Assembly (NCBI RefSeq): GCF_030264275.1
Contig: NZ_CP127165.1
Location: forward strand, 62,001-126,000
Direction: 5' to 3'
Source: Marivivens sp. LCG002
GTDB taxonomy: Bacteria > Pseudomonadota > Alphaproteobacteria > Rhodobacterales > Rhodobacteraceae
Length of the DNA: 64,000 nucleotides
How positions within the stretch are numbered: position 1 is the first letter of the stretch; every line of letters begins with the position of its first letter. Shown piece by piece: positions 56,164-64,000 of this stretch. The position numbers and the translations under genes are program-made. The notes beneath the pieces are model-generated. The model was not told the DNA's origin. It made no database searches and worked only from the letters and a program-made list of their open reading frames with translations.

Positions 56164-56916
56164 TCAAGCCTGATAGCCCTCGAATGTGATATTGTCGGCG
56201 ATCTCGCGTGCCTTTGCTTCGGCTTCAGCCGAACGGATCGTCCAGCAGAGGATCGGAGCACCTTTTGCTTTGATGTTCGCGACGTCCCCGGACTCCAGAT
56301 CTGCCGCTTCGTGCGATATAAAACAGGCGCCCGTGCGATCAAAGTCTGGAATAGCTTTGAGATGCATTCGCACTTCGGCGGGAAGGGTCGGCCAATCCTC
56401 AGCGCTGTATGCCGAAGTTGTGATCCCGCGCGGTATCTGGGGGCAAAGTTCCCCCATTTTCGCAACAGAATGTGGGTTGAACGACATAACCGCGACTGGG
56501 CCGGAATAGGTGCCAAGCAGGTCGGCGATACTACGTTCCAACGGTCCGACATTTGGACCCATGCGCCCGTCCTGATCCTTGATCTCGATAAGGAGCGGCA
56601 CTTGTCCCGCAACGATTTCAAGAACCTCTGCGAGGGTGGGAATACCGCTTTGCCCGTTCAAGAGAGGCATTTCGCCAAGCTCTTTTGCGGTGCGCATCGC
56701 GATTGGTCCTTGCACCCCTGTTAGTCGGGTCAAGGCGTAATCGTGAAAGACCATCGGAACACCGTCTTTCGACGGCTGAATGTCGATCTCTATTCCGTAT
56801 CCACTCTCGACCGCAGCCATCACAGCCTCGCGCGAGTTTTCGGGCCTTCCCTCGGCCTTGTTGTGGAGGGCGCGATGGGCAATCGGACGGTCAAGAAAGG
56901 CGCGGGGAAGCGTCAT
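56164..56916 (-). CDS. Glycerophosphodiester phosphodiesterase
   Basis: This 250-aa GDPD cleaves glycerophosphodiesters to glycerol 3-phosphate and an alcohol. The catalytic pattern starts at RPIAHRALHNKAEGRPENSREA (histidine 13 region), with GIEIDIQPSKDGVPMVFHDYAL (acidic metal ligands and second histidine) and PLLIEIKDQDG. It has no signal peptide, so it is cytosolic like UgpQ. It overlaps the ridA stop by four bases (ATGA) and lies 31 bases upstream of the acyltransferase gene. Confidence 0.92.
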   Translation of the reverse strand: MTLPRAFLDRPIAHRALHNKAEGRPENSREAVMAAVESGYGIEIDIQPSKDGVPMVFHDYALTRLTGVQGPIAMRTAKELGEMPLLNGQSGIPTLAEVLEIVAGQVPLLIEIKDQDGRMGPNVGPLERSIADLLGTYSGPVAVMSFNPHSVAKMGELCPQIPRGITTSAYSAEDWPTLPAEVRMHLKAIPDFDRTGACFISHEAADLESGDVANIKAKGAPILCWTIRSAEAEAKAREIADNITFEGYQA

Positions 56917-57380
56917 TTGATTTCAAAAACGCCGTCAATCTCTACTGCGACGCCAAGCGGTAACGCGGCAACACCTACGGCAGAGCGGGCGTGGCGCCCA
57001 GCGTCACCGAGCACTTCGACCAGAAAGTCCGATGCGCCGTTGACGACCTTGGGCTGGTCCGTGAAATCAGGGGCAGAGTTCACAAAGGCATTGAGTTTGA
57101 CCACGCGCACCAACCGGTTCAGATCCCCTCCACAGGCGAATTTGACTTGGGTCAGGAGAGAAACGGCGCAGGCTTTGGCAGCGTCGGCGCCCTGAGCGAG
57201 GTCGAAATCAACGCCGAGCTTGCCCTTGATCAGATTGCCGTCACGCTGGCTGATCTGGCCCGAAACATGGACGAGGTTTCCTGTCACGACATAGGCAACG
57301 TAATTGCCTGCAACGGCGGGCGCCGTATCGGGAAGAGTGATGCCAAGATCGGCGAGACGGGTTTCGATTGTGTCGCTCAT
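56913..57380 (-). CDS. RidA-family protein
   Basis: This 155-aa protein is a RidA/YjgF-type reactive-imine deaminase or relative. HVSGQISQRDGNLIKGKLG and NAFVNSAPDFTDQPKVVNGASDFLVEVLGDAGRHARSAVGVAALPLG, with the substrate arginine in GRHARSAVG, fit the family, especially the longer RidA3-7-like form. The ATG at 57380 follows CGGAGCGACA; a longer frame adds 19 residues without support. It sits between the HlyD adaptor gene and the GDPD gene. Confidence 0.87.
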   Translation of the reverse strand: MSDTIETRLADLGITLPDTAPAVAGNYVAYVVTGNLVHVSGQISQRDGNLIKGKLGVDFDLAQGADAAKACAVSLLTQVKFACGGDLNRLVRVVKLNAFVNSAPDFTDQPKVVNGASDFLVEVLGDAGRHARSAVGVAALPLGVAVEIDGVFEIK

Positions 57381-57440
57381 TGTGTCGCTCCGAATTGTAG
57401 GTGCCGTGACGCTAGCCCGAGGGCCTCTGCGCTGCAATCG

Positions 57441-58715
57441 TCAACCTTCTCGAAACGCGCGGGTAAAATAATCCGCAAGCGGTTTCAGCAGGTAATCGAT
57501 CGGTCTTTGGTCGCGCGTCGCGAGAAAGGTTTCGACAGGCATCCCGGGGATGAGTTTTTGGTCCGCATCCAGTTTGTCGATTTCGCTCTCGCCAAGGCCG
57601 AGTTCGATCCGATAGTATGAACGGCCTGTCTGCTGATCTTGAAACGTGTCCGCAGAGATATTGAGCACTGTTCCGAACAGTTCGGGGGTTCTACGCAGAT
57701 CAAAGGCTGTAAACCTAACCGTCGCAGCCTGACCGATATAGACCTCGTCAATATCGCGCGATGCGACCTGTGCCGTGATCACCACGGGGCGATCATTCGG
57801 GATCAGATACATCAAGGGTTCAGCCGCACGAACGACAGCCGAAGCGCCAAGCACCTGAAGATCATAAACGGTTCCCGCAAGAGGCGCGCGGATGACAGCG
57901 CGATCCTGTCGGTTGCGCAGAGTGCGTAACCTCTCTCCCAGTTCAGTTTCGCGTGGTTCGATATCCCTGAGCTCTGCCATCGCCTCTTCGCGGCGAGTGG
58001 TTGCAAGGCTCAGGAGTTCGAGAGCGATACCGCTCTGGCGCTCGGTGGCGACGGCGCGGGCGGCTTGCGTTTCAGCGATCTGTCCAACCAGCGCAGCGCG
58101 GTCGCGGCGCAGTGCGAGAACACGTGGGGCTTCTGACAAGCCTCGTTCCAAAAGGCTCTGTTGGGTGGCGAGCTCTTCATCCAGAAGAACCAGTTGTTCG
58201 TTCATCGCCGCAAGCTGTGCGTCGATCCCGTCGATCTGGCGGCTGATCTGATTGGACTGTTGGGCAAGCTGTTCTGCGGCCCGCCCTTCGGCTTCGAGCC
58301 GAAGAGTGAGCAGGTTTTGCTGCGAGGCGAATAGTGGCTCATAGCTTGCCGACAGGTCCTGCGCGGTATCGAGAACCGTTTCGTTGTCACGCTCTGCGAC
58401 AAGCCGCGCCTTTCGTGCAGATAGTTCGGCAAGCTGGTTTTCGATCACCGCAATTTCCGAACTCAATTCCGCAGTGTTGAGCCGAATGAGCATATCGGAT
58501 TGCGCGACGGTTTGTCCTTCGGTTACGAAAATCTCGTCTACAATCCCGCCATCGGGATGTTGGATGATCTGGCGGTTCTTTTCGACTTCGACATGACCCG
58601 AGGCCACGACCGCCCCTTTGATTGTCGCGCCGACAAGCCAGCCGCCGAACCCAAGAAGCAAGACGACAAGCGTCGCGAACCCGATCGCGAGAAAACGATT
58701 GGCAGCCCAGATCAT
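57441..58715 (-). CDS. HlyD-family type I secretion adaptor
   Basis: This 424-aa membrane fusion protein joins an ABC exporter to TolC. One N-terminal helix (about residues 10-31) is followed by a biotinyl-lipoyl-like barrel split by a long coiled coil (about 100-270, rich in QLAALNEQLVLLDEELATQ-type heptads). A C-terminal beta domain ends with GLGESEIDKLDADQKLIPGMPVETFL. It matches PrtE/LipC/HlyD. Its start overlaps the ABC gene stop by four bases. No RTX or other substrate gene is adjacent. Confidence 0.9.
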   Translation of the reverse strand: MIWAANRFLAIGFATLVVLLLGFGGWLVGATIKGAVVASGHVEVEKNRQIIQHPDGGIVDEIFVTEGQTVAQSDMLIRLNTAELSSEIAVIENQLAELSARKARLVAERDNETVLDTAQDLSASYEPLFASQQNLLTLRLEAEGRAAEQLAQQSNQISRQIDGIDAQLAAMNEQLVLLDEELATQQSLLERGLSEAPRVLALRRDRAALVGQIAETQAARAVATERQSGIALELLSLATTRREEAMAELRDIEPRETELGERLRTLRNRQDRAVIRAPLAGTVYDLQVLGASAVVRAAEPLMYLIPNDRPVVITAQVASRDIDEVYIGQAATVRFTAFDLRRTPELFGTVLNISADTFQDQQTGRSYYRIELGLGESEIDKLDADQKLIPGMPVETFLATRDQRPIDYLLKPLADYFTRAFREG

Positions 58716-60457
58716 CGCACGCCTCCACCTGTGGAGTCCTGTTGGATTGTTTGATGGTTCTGGACCATTTGTTTGAGGACATCATCCCTTGGGCCAAAGC
58801 CGCGTCTGAGCCCGTCTTCGATCACGAGAAGCAGATCGCATTCCTGAATGGCTGCGGGGCGATGCGCCATAATGATCACAGCTTTGCCCGAGGCTTTGAG
58901 GGAACGAATGGCAGCGTTGAGCGCCATGCTCCCTTCGTTGTCGAGATTGGAGTTCGGTTCATCAAGGATCACGATCACAGGGTCATTATAAAGCGCCCGA
59001 GCAAGACCGATGCGCTGGATTTGCCCACCCGAGAGGCTCCCGCCAGTTGCGTTGATTTGCGTGTCATAGCCATTGGGAAGCTTCAGGATCATGTCGTGGG
59101 CCGCTGCCATCTGCGCTGCCGCGACGACTTTGCCCGTATCGGGCGTTTCGGACATCCGCGCAATGTTTTCGGTGATCGACCCGTCAAAGAGCTGAATGCG
59201 CTGAGGCAGGTATCCGACGTATTGGCCCAAGACTTCGGGATCGTATTGATCGAGTGTCGCGCGATCGAGCCTTATCGTTCCCCCTGTCGGGGTCCAAGTG
59301 CCTACAAGCGCCTTGGCAAGAGTCGTTTTCCCTGCGCCCGAGGGACCGATCACCCCCAACGCCTGCCCCTGAGACAGTTCGAACGACAACATTCTCAGGG
59401 TTGGAGTCGCCTGACCTGGTGGAACGATCGTCAACTGGCTGACCGAAAGCCTTGCCTCAGGAGCGGGGAGCGGTGTGCGTTCGGGCATCTCGCGCGATAC
59501 CGACAAAAGCCTTGTAAGATTGCCCCAACCGTCGATTGCCCGTTCGATCAAGGCCCATTGCGCGATCAGTAATTCGATCGGTGCGAGGGCGCGGCCGAGA
59601 AGGATCGAACCCGCGATCATTGCACCTGCGGTCATTTCTCCCCTCAGCACCAGAAAGGCCCCAAGTCCCAACATGGCCGATTGCAGCATCAATCGCGCGC
59701 CGCGCGATCCCGCTGCATAAAGGCCCGATGTATCCGAGAACGTCATCGTGGAACCAAGCGATGCATTTCGCATCTTTGCCCAACGCCCCATGGTCGCGGT
59801 GGTCATTCCCAGGGAACGGATCTGTTCGGCACTTTCCTGAAGGGTCTGGTTATACCGTTCGGCGCGCGCCGTCGTCTCGGCGGCTTGGCTCGCGGTATCA
59901 CGGGTGCGGGACTGATTGAGAATGGCGAGGACCATAAGCAATGCGGCCCCACCGACCGAGAGCCATCCAAGCCACGGGTGAAAGATAAAAATCCCGACAA
60001 AGAAGACGGGCATCCACGGAAGATCGAAAGCCGAAACAACAGCGGGTGAGGTTAGCGCCCGCTGCACCGCCTCAAGGTCACGAAGCCCGCCAGATCCGCT
60101 GTTGCCCCTCAGAAGAGCCTGCTCCTGAACCGTGCGAAAGACGACCGGATCAAGCGCACTTTGGAAACGTGCCCCGACCCGAGCCATGATGCGGCCGCGC
60201 ACGTAATCGAGCAGAGTCATGCACAGGTAGAGAAATCCGACGATGATTGATAATGCGACCAGCGTCTCGACCGAGCGAGATCCGAGAACGCGGTCGTAAA
60301 CGCTCAGCATATAGAGCGGTCCACTAAGCATAAGGACGTTCACCACAAGGCTGAATAGGGCAGCAGACCAGATCAACGCGCTGTTCTTGCGCATCGTGGC
60401 CATCAGGATTCGTTTGCCCTTGATCGTGGTTGCTTGCACTTGGGTCCCCGCACTCAT
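58712..60457 (-). CDS. Type I secretion system permease/ATPase (PrtD-like)
   Basis: This 581-aa ABC half-transporter has six membrane helices (about 25-300) and a nucleotide-binding domain. The Walker A motif is GPSGAGKTTLAKALVG, the signature LSGGQIQRIGLARAL and Walker B VIVILDEPNSNLD, followed by the switch histidine in IIMAHRPA. There is no N-terminal C39 peptidase domain, so it belongs to the PrtD group that exports proteins with C-terminal signals. The ATG at 60457 is used; a TTG 11 codons upstream is the alternative. It heads the run to the HlyD gene. Confidence 0.9.
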   Translation of the reverse strand: MSAGTQVQATTIKGKRILMATMRKNSALIWSAALFSLVVNVLMLSGPLYMLSVYDRVLGSRSVETLVALSIIVGFLYLCMTLLDYVRGRIMARVGARFQSALDPVVFRTVQEQALLRGNSGSGGLRDLEAVQRALTSPAVVSAFDLPWMPVFFVGIFIFHPWLGWLSVGGAALLMVLAILNQSRTRDTASQAAETTARAERYNQTLQESAEQIRSLGMTTATMGRWAKMRNASLGSTMTFSDTSGLYAAGSRGARLMLQSAMLGLGAFLVLRGEMTAGAMIAGSILLGRALAPIELLIAQWALIERAIDGWGNLTRLLSVSREMPERTPLPAPEARLSVSQLTIVPPGQATPTLRMLSFELSQGQALGVIGPSGAGKTTLAKALVGTWTPTGGTIRLDRATLDQYDPEVLGQYVGYLPQRIQLFDGSITENIARMSETPDTGKVVAAAQMAAAHDMILKLPNGYDTQINATGGSLSGGQIQRIGLARALYNDPVIVILDEPNSNLDNEGSMALNAAIRSLKASGKAVIIMAHRPAAIQECDLLLVIEDGLRRGFGPRDDVLKQMVQNHQTIQQDSTGGGVR

Positions 60458-60598
60458 TGAGGTGGTTTGAAGGTCCTTGAACTCATCCAAAAGGTTAGTT
60501 CTCTACTTCCTTATTGTAACGTTTACTTCCCTTGGCGTTACTGCAAAATGAATAACCCCAGATTAGAATTGCATGATTATTTTAGTCTTGAGGTTGAA

Positions 60599-60958
60599 AT
60601 GTCTGTCTTTTCCAGGTCGCTTTTGCTTCTTCTCCTTTTGCCCACGTCCCTTGCCGCTGCGGGGTTCGAGGGGCGTTATAAACAAGCTCTCACCTCTGAT
60701 TGCTCCAAAGTAGGAGAGTCGGGTGGGGCGCTCGAGATCAGGAACGGCATTTTCTACGGTGTGCATAATCAATGCCGCATGACCCGCCCTGTTCAGGTTG
60801 TGAATATGGAGGCCACTCTTTACACCATGCAGTGTTCGGGCGACGAGGATCAATGGACCGAACGTGCATTGCTGATGAAGTCCTATGATGTGGACGGCAT
60901 CATCATGGTTTGGGATGGCTATGCCTTCGTTTACGAAAAATGCAGCGAGATCGAATGA
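60599..60958 (+). CDS. Small secreted protein with four cysteines
   Basis: This 119-aa protein has a clear signal peptide (SVFSRSLLLLLLLPTSLAAA). The mature part of about 98 residues holds four cysteines (in SDCSKVG, NQCRMT, MQCSGDE and EKCSEIE), enough for two disulfide bonds, and is otherwise polar with aromatic clusters. I do not recognise the family. GAGGTTGAA precedes the ATG. It is divergent from the secretion ATPase and convergent with the PBP gene. Confidence 0.65.
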   Translation: MSVFSRSLLLLLLLPTSLAAAGFEGRYKQALTSDCSKVGESGGALEIRNGIFYGVHNQCRMTRPVQVVNMEATLYTMQCSGDEDQWTERALLMKSYDVDGIIMVWDGYAFVYEKCSEIE

Positions 60959-63109
60959 TCAATTGCCCGCAGCGCTTTGGAGCTCTTGAAGGAGAAGCTG
61001 GATAAGTCGATCCGCTTGATCTTCGCTCATGACCGCGCCCGCAGGTTCGCTTCCGTCGGGTGCCGTCATCGGGAGCGGCACGGGAATCCGATCCGAGAGA
61101 ACGCGGGACATCGTCTCGCGCCAAATCTCGGCAGGAAGTCCGCCACCCGTAACACCGCTGAGCGGCTTGTTGTCGTCATAGCCCATCCAGACGCCTGTCA
61201 CGAATTCGCCCGTAAACCCGATAAACCATGCATCGCGTGACGCCTGAGTGGTGCCCGATTTTCCCGCAATTTGCCAGCCGTCGATGCGTGCACGTTGACC
61301 TGTGCCCTGTTCGATCACTTTGGACATCATCCAAGTGAGCTTTTTCGCCGAGTTGTCGCTGATGACGCGCTCGCCAATACCGCCGCCTTGACCGAAAATC
61401 GGGTCGCTTTCCCCTTGGAGACGCAAGTCCACAAGCCCGTAAGGGGCAACCGATGACCCGCCGTTGAGGATACCTGCATAAGCTGCAGTCATTTCGAGCA
61501 GCGTGCTCTCGGACACGCCAAGAGCAAGGGCGGGGCCATCTGCCAAATCTCGGTCGATACCGAAACCCGTCGCGACGGATCGAACAGCCTCGCGACCGAC
61601 GGCTTCGGACAAGAGAACAGCGGGGATGTTCCTGCTCTCGTAGAGCGCTTGTGTGAGGGTGATGTTGCCTTTGAATTCGCGGTCATAGTTCTGGGGGCAC
61701 CATTCCCCCGATCCAACGATATTGAGACAAAGCGGTTGGTCGTTGATCACTTCGAGCGGCGAGTGACCAAGCTCCAGTGCGGCGGCATAGACAAAAGGTT
61801 TGAAGAGTGAACCTGTCTGCCTCAGGGCCTGTGTCGCGCGGTTGAATGCGCCAGAGGCTTGAAGATTGCGTCCTCCGACCATTGCGCGAACCGCACCGTC
61901 TGCGGACATAACAACGATTGCGGCCTGGGCTTCCGATCCTTCTTTGACCTTGTTCTCGAAGGTCCAGACCAGAGCCTCTTCCGCGGCGGCTTGGATCTTT
62001 TGGTCGAGCGTTGTGCGGATGATCACGTCTTCGGTGGTCGAGCGGGTAAAGAACTCGGGTCCGCTCTCCATGACCCAATCCGCAAAATAGCCGCCTGAAC
62101 GCGCTTTGGCTGCTTCAGAGAGTCCTGCCGGATTTTCGCGCGCATAGGCGGCTTCGGCGGCCGAGAGGTAGCCTTGTTCTTCCATCAAGCCGATGACCAC
62201 ATTCGCGCGGTCCCAAGACCGTTGAAGGTTGGATGTCGGTGCGTAGGTCGAAGGCGCTTTCAAAAGACCGGCGAGGATTGCAGCTTGCGAGGCATCGACC
62301 TGGTTCGCCGATATCCCGAAATAACGCTGCGCCGCAGCTTCGAACCCGCGCGTGCCTGCACCGAGATAGGCGCGGTTGAGGTAAATCGTGAGGATTTCCT
62401 CTTTCGTATATTTGACCTCCATCGCCATCGCATAAATGGCTTCCTTGGCTTTGCGCCAAAGCGTGGAGCGGCGGCAGTCTGCTTCGTAATCGGCCTCGGA
62501 CTTCCAGACTTCGGGGTCATAAGGCGTGCCGATACACAGAAGCTTTGCGGTTTGTTGTGTGATGGTCGAGCCGCCGTTGCCCGACAGGGGGCCGCGTCCT
62601 TCGCGCATGTTGATCCGAATGGCCGAGGCAATGCCGCGCGGTGATAGGCCGAAGTGCGAATAGAAACGTTTGTCCTCTGTGGCGACAACCGCATCGTGCA
62701 GATAAGGCGAAACCGTATCGGCGGTGATCATCCCCCCGAATTGATCGCCTCGCCACGCAAAGACGGTCCCGTTGGTATCAAGGAGGGTCACGGAGCCACG
62801 TGCCCGCCCGTCCACCATTTCGGAAATCGGGGGCAACGTTGTGGACATGTAATAGACGCTGGCGCCCAAAATCAGCGCAAAGATCAAACCGACGCGCCAG
62901 CTGATCCCCCAGATGATGCGGAAAATGAAACGAATGATTCCGGTAAAAAAGCCGAGAATCAGCCCGATCGGTCCGCGCGGTTTGCGGGGCGATTTACGAG
63001 CGGGCGCGCTCTTTTTTGCGGGTGCCGCTTTGGGTTTTGGGGCTTTGCCACTGGAATCGTAGCGTTTTTCAGCCACCAAAGGGGGGCTTTTGCGTCCCGG
63101 TCCTGCCAT
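60959..63109 (-). CDS. Penicillin-binding protein 1A-type (transglycosylase/transpeptidase)
   Basis: This 716-aa bifunctional murein synthase starts with a lysine- and proline-rich cytoplasmic tail (residues 1-50) and a membrane helix (about 60-88). The GT51 transglycosylase (about 110-290) has EDKRFYSHFGLSPRGIASAI and GGSTITQQTAKLL. The transpeptidase (about 360-660) has the serine motif TGSLFKPF, the SRN motif and KSGTTQ. It polymerises glycan strands and cross-links stem peptides in the periplasm. The gene lies alone leftward. Confidence 0.93.
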   Translation of the reverse strand: MAGPGRKSPPLVAEKRYDSSGKAPKPKAAPAKKSAPARKSPRKPRGPIGLILGFFTGIIRFIFRIIWGISWRVGLIFALILGASVYYMSTTLPPISEMVDGRARGSVTLLDTNGTVFAWRGDQFGGMITADTVSPYLHDAVVATEDKRFYSHFGLSPRGIASAIRINMREGRGPLSGNGGSTITQQTAKLLCIGTPYDPEVWKSEADYEADCRRSTLWRKAKEAIYAMAMEVKYTKEEILTIYLNRAYLGAGTRGFEAAAQRYFGISANQVDASQAAILAGLLKAPSTYAPTSNLQRSWDRANVVIGLMEEQGYLSAAEAAYARENPAGLSEAAKARSGGYFADWVMESGPEFFTRSTTEDVIIRTTLDQKIQAAAEEALVWTFENKVKEGSEAQAAIVVMSADGAVRAMVGGRNLQASGAFNRATQALRQTGSLFKPFVYAAALELGHSPLEVINDQPLCLNIVGSGEWCPQNYDREFKGNITLTQALYESRNIPAVLLSEAVGREAVRSVATGFGIDRDLADGPALALGVSESTLLEMTAAYAGILNGGSSVAPYGLVDLRLQGESDPIFGQGGGIGERVISDNSAKKLTWMMSKVIEQGTGQRARIDGWQIAGKSGTTQASRDAWFIGFTGEFVTGVWMGYDDNKPLSGVTGGGLPAEIWRETMSRVLSDRIPVPLPMTAPDGSEPAGAVMSEDQADRLIQLLLQELQSAAGN

Positions 63110-63223
63110 TTGCCTGCTCTGCCGTTCATTTCATTTTTTGCCAGCATACTTGCTGCTCGCTCAAATGTTGAGCGCTTCTGAGCAGATACAACGCGTTTTT
63201 GTTCAGCCTATTTTTTAATCAAG

Positions 63224-63251
63224 TTGCACAATTTGTGCAAAATTTGTGCAA
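63224..63251 (+). promoter_or_regulatory. Palindrome and third half-site upstream of glnK
   Basis: TTGCACAATTTGTGCAA (63224-63240) is a perfect 8-1-8 palindrome. A further TTGTGCAA follows at 63244-63251, 11 bases (one helix turn) after the previous one. The core TGCAC-N5-GTGCA resembles an NtrC site but with two fewer central bases. It lies 123 bases upstream of the glnK start, so it may be the nitrogen-control operator. Confidence 0.55.
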
Positions 63252-63373
63252 ATTGTTGCGTGGTTCGTTCTCGGATGGCTTGGGTTTTCTTGAGAACCCC
63301 CCTGATTTCCGCGCTTCTACCACTGTGCACGGCCGAAGCTGGTCGTCCGGGAACAACTCGTAAGGGGAAGACA

Positions 63374-63712
63374 GTGAAACTCATCATCGCAACTATTAAG
63401 CCGTTCAAGCTGGAGGAGGTCCGCGAGGCTGTGACCGCCGCCGGCGTTCGCGGCATGATGGTGACCGAGATCAAGGGCTTTGGCTCGCAGTCCGGTCACA
63501 CCGAAATCTACCGTGGCGCTGAATATGCCGTGAACTTCGTTCCAAAGGTCAAGCTCGAAATTGTCGTGCCCGACAACATGGTAGAGCAGGTCGTTTCGAC
63601 CATCGCGTCCACCGCCAAGACCGACAAAATCGGCGACGGTAAAATCTTTGTTCTCGATGTCGAGAGCGCTCTTCGTGTGCGCACCGGCGAAACCAACGAC
63701 GACGCGCTCTAA
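63374..63712 (+). CDS. glnK: PII nitrogen regulatory protein GlnK
   Basis: This 112-aa signal protein senses 2-oxoglutarate, ATP/ADP and (by uridylylation) glutamine, and blocks AmtB when nitrogen is plentiful. KLIIATIKPFKLEEVREAV at the start, the T-loop tyrosine in YRGAEYAVNFVPK (residue 51) and the end GDGKIFVLDVESALRVRTGE are diagnostic. It starts with GTG at 63374 after GGGGAAGACA. It lies 24 bases upstream of amtB, the classic glnK-amtB pair. Confidence 0.95.
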   Translation: MKLIIATIKPFKLEEVREAVTAAGVRGMMVTEIKGFGSQSGHTEIYRGAEYAVNFVPKVKLEIVVPDNMVEQVVSTIASTAKTDKIGDGKIFVLDVESALRVRTGETNDDAL

Positions 63713-63736
63713 GGCGTTCTCAGGGGAAGAAATCCA

Positions 63737-64000
63737 ATGAAACTCACGAAACTCCTCCCGGCCGCTGCGCTTGTTGCGCTACCGGTTATGGGCTTTGCTC
63801 AGGAAGCCGAAGCTGTTGCTGGCGTCGACGCTTCGACTGACTCGATGTTTATCTTCAACTCGCTTCTGTTCCTTATCGGCGGCTTCCTTGTGTTCTGGAT
63901 GGCAGCTGGCTTTGCGATGCTCGAAGCCGGTCTTGTCCGCACCAAGAACGTAGCGATGCAGCTCACCAAGAACGTTGCGCTCTTCTCGCTTGCTGCGATC
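63737..64000 (+). CDS. amtB: Ammonium transporter AmtB (3' end beyond window)
   Basis: The first 88 codons of AmtB run off the right edge. They show a signal peptide-like start (KLTKLLPAAALVALPVMGFA), a short periplasmic stretch (QEAEAVAGVDASTDSMF) and the first helices with the family pattern FLVFWMAAGFAMLEAGLVRT and KNVAMQLTKN. AmtB conducts ammonium and is blocked by GlnK. GGGGAAG precedes the ATG; the gene follows glnK by 24 bases. Confidence 0.94.
   Translation, partial: MKLTKLLPAAALVALPVMGFAQEAEAVAGVDASTDSMFIFNSLLFLIGGFLVFWMAAGFAMLEAGLVRTKNVAMQLTKNVALFSLAAI

Overview
This window looks like a chromosomal segment of a marine alphaproteobacterium of the order Rhodobacterales (Roseobacter group). 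The evidence is a moderately GC-rich, densely packed gene set; an FnrL-type regulator next to hemN, a universal stress protein and ccoNOQP-ccoGHIS; an Irr-type iron box in front of a membrane-bound ferritin; and lineage-typical orders such as gpmI-envC-ctpA-rppH, accD-folC and rsfS-rlmH. No rRNA, insertion sequence, prophage, integrase or CRISPR array was found. Almost everything is core genome, and no obviously new multi-gene system stands out.

Layout. 1-4.5 kb: a leftward run of gpmI, envC-like, ctpA and rppH. 4.6-6.8 kb: mbfA with an iron control element, and glutathione-dependent formaldehyde dehydrogenase. 6.9-10.4 kb: a lipoprotein, a DUF2794 protein, an NlpC/P60 hydrolase, an M17 aminopeptidase and a small helical protein. 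10.5-12.7 kb: beta-carbonic anhydrase, an unusual intergenic region with a 31-codon ORF and two look-alike hairpins, then asd. 12.7-16 kb: MFS transporter, acetyltransferase and malonyl-CoA synthetase.

16.1-27.3 kb is the low-oxygen respiration block. It holds hemN, fnrL, usp, ccoNOQP (cbb3 oxidase) and ccoGHIS (its assembly and copper-loading factors), with two FNR boxes at 19233 and 22938. A tRNA-Pro(CGG) follows. 27.5-34 kb: an EamA transporter, leuB, an exo/endonuclease-fold secreted protein, an unknown membrane protein, leuD and leuC.

34.1-46.7 kb: an RTX-repeat protein, rsfS-rlmH, zapE, a LysM protein, a rhodanese-like protein, folC-accD, a three-gene cluster of unknown proteins, a 2,4-dienoyl-CoA reductase and a LysR regulator. 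46.8-53.8 kb: OmpA-like protein, acetyltransferase, CinA-like protein, sfsA, map, a HAD phosphatase, rsmD, a ferredoxin-reductase-like flavoprotein and a peroxiredoxin. 53.8-60.5 kb is a long leftward run: type I secretion ABC protein, its HlyD-family adaptor, RidA, a GDPD, a FemAB-like acyltransferase, a pterin dehydratase and MscS. 60.6-64 kb: a small four-cysteine secreted protein, a PBP1A-type synthase, and glnK with amtB, which is cut by the window end.

Points worth a second look are mostly small: the paired hairpins and tiny ORF at 11.2-11.5 kb, the inverted repeat at 7.2 kb, an 18-codon ORF overlapping the rsfS start, the triple TTGTGCAA motif before glnK, an orphan type I exporter and the unknown gene trio at 41.8-43.6 kb.
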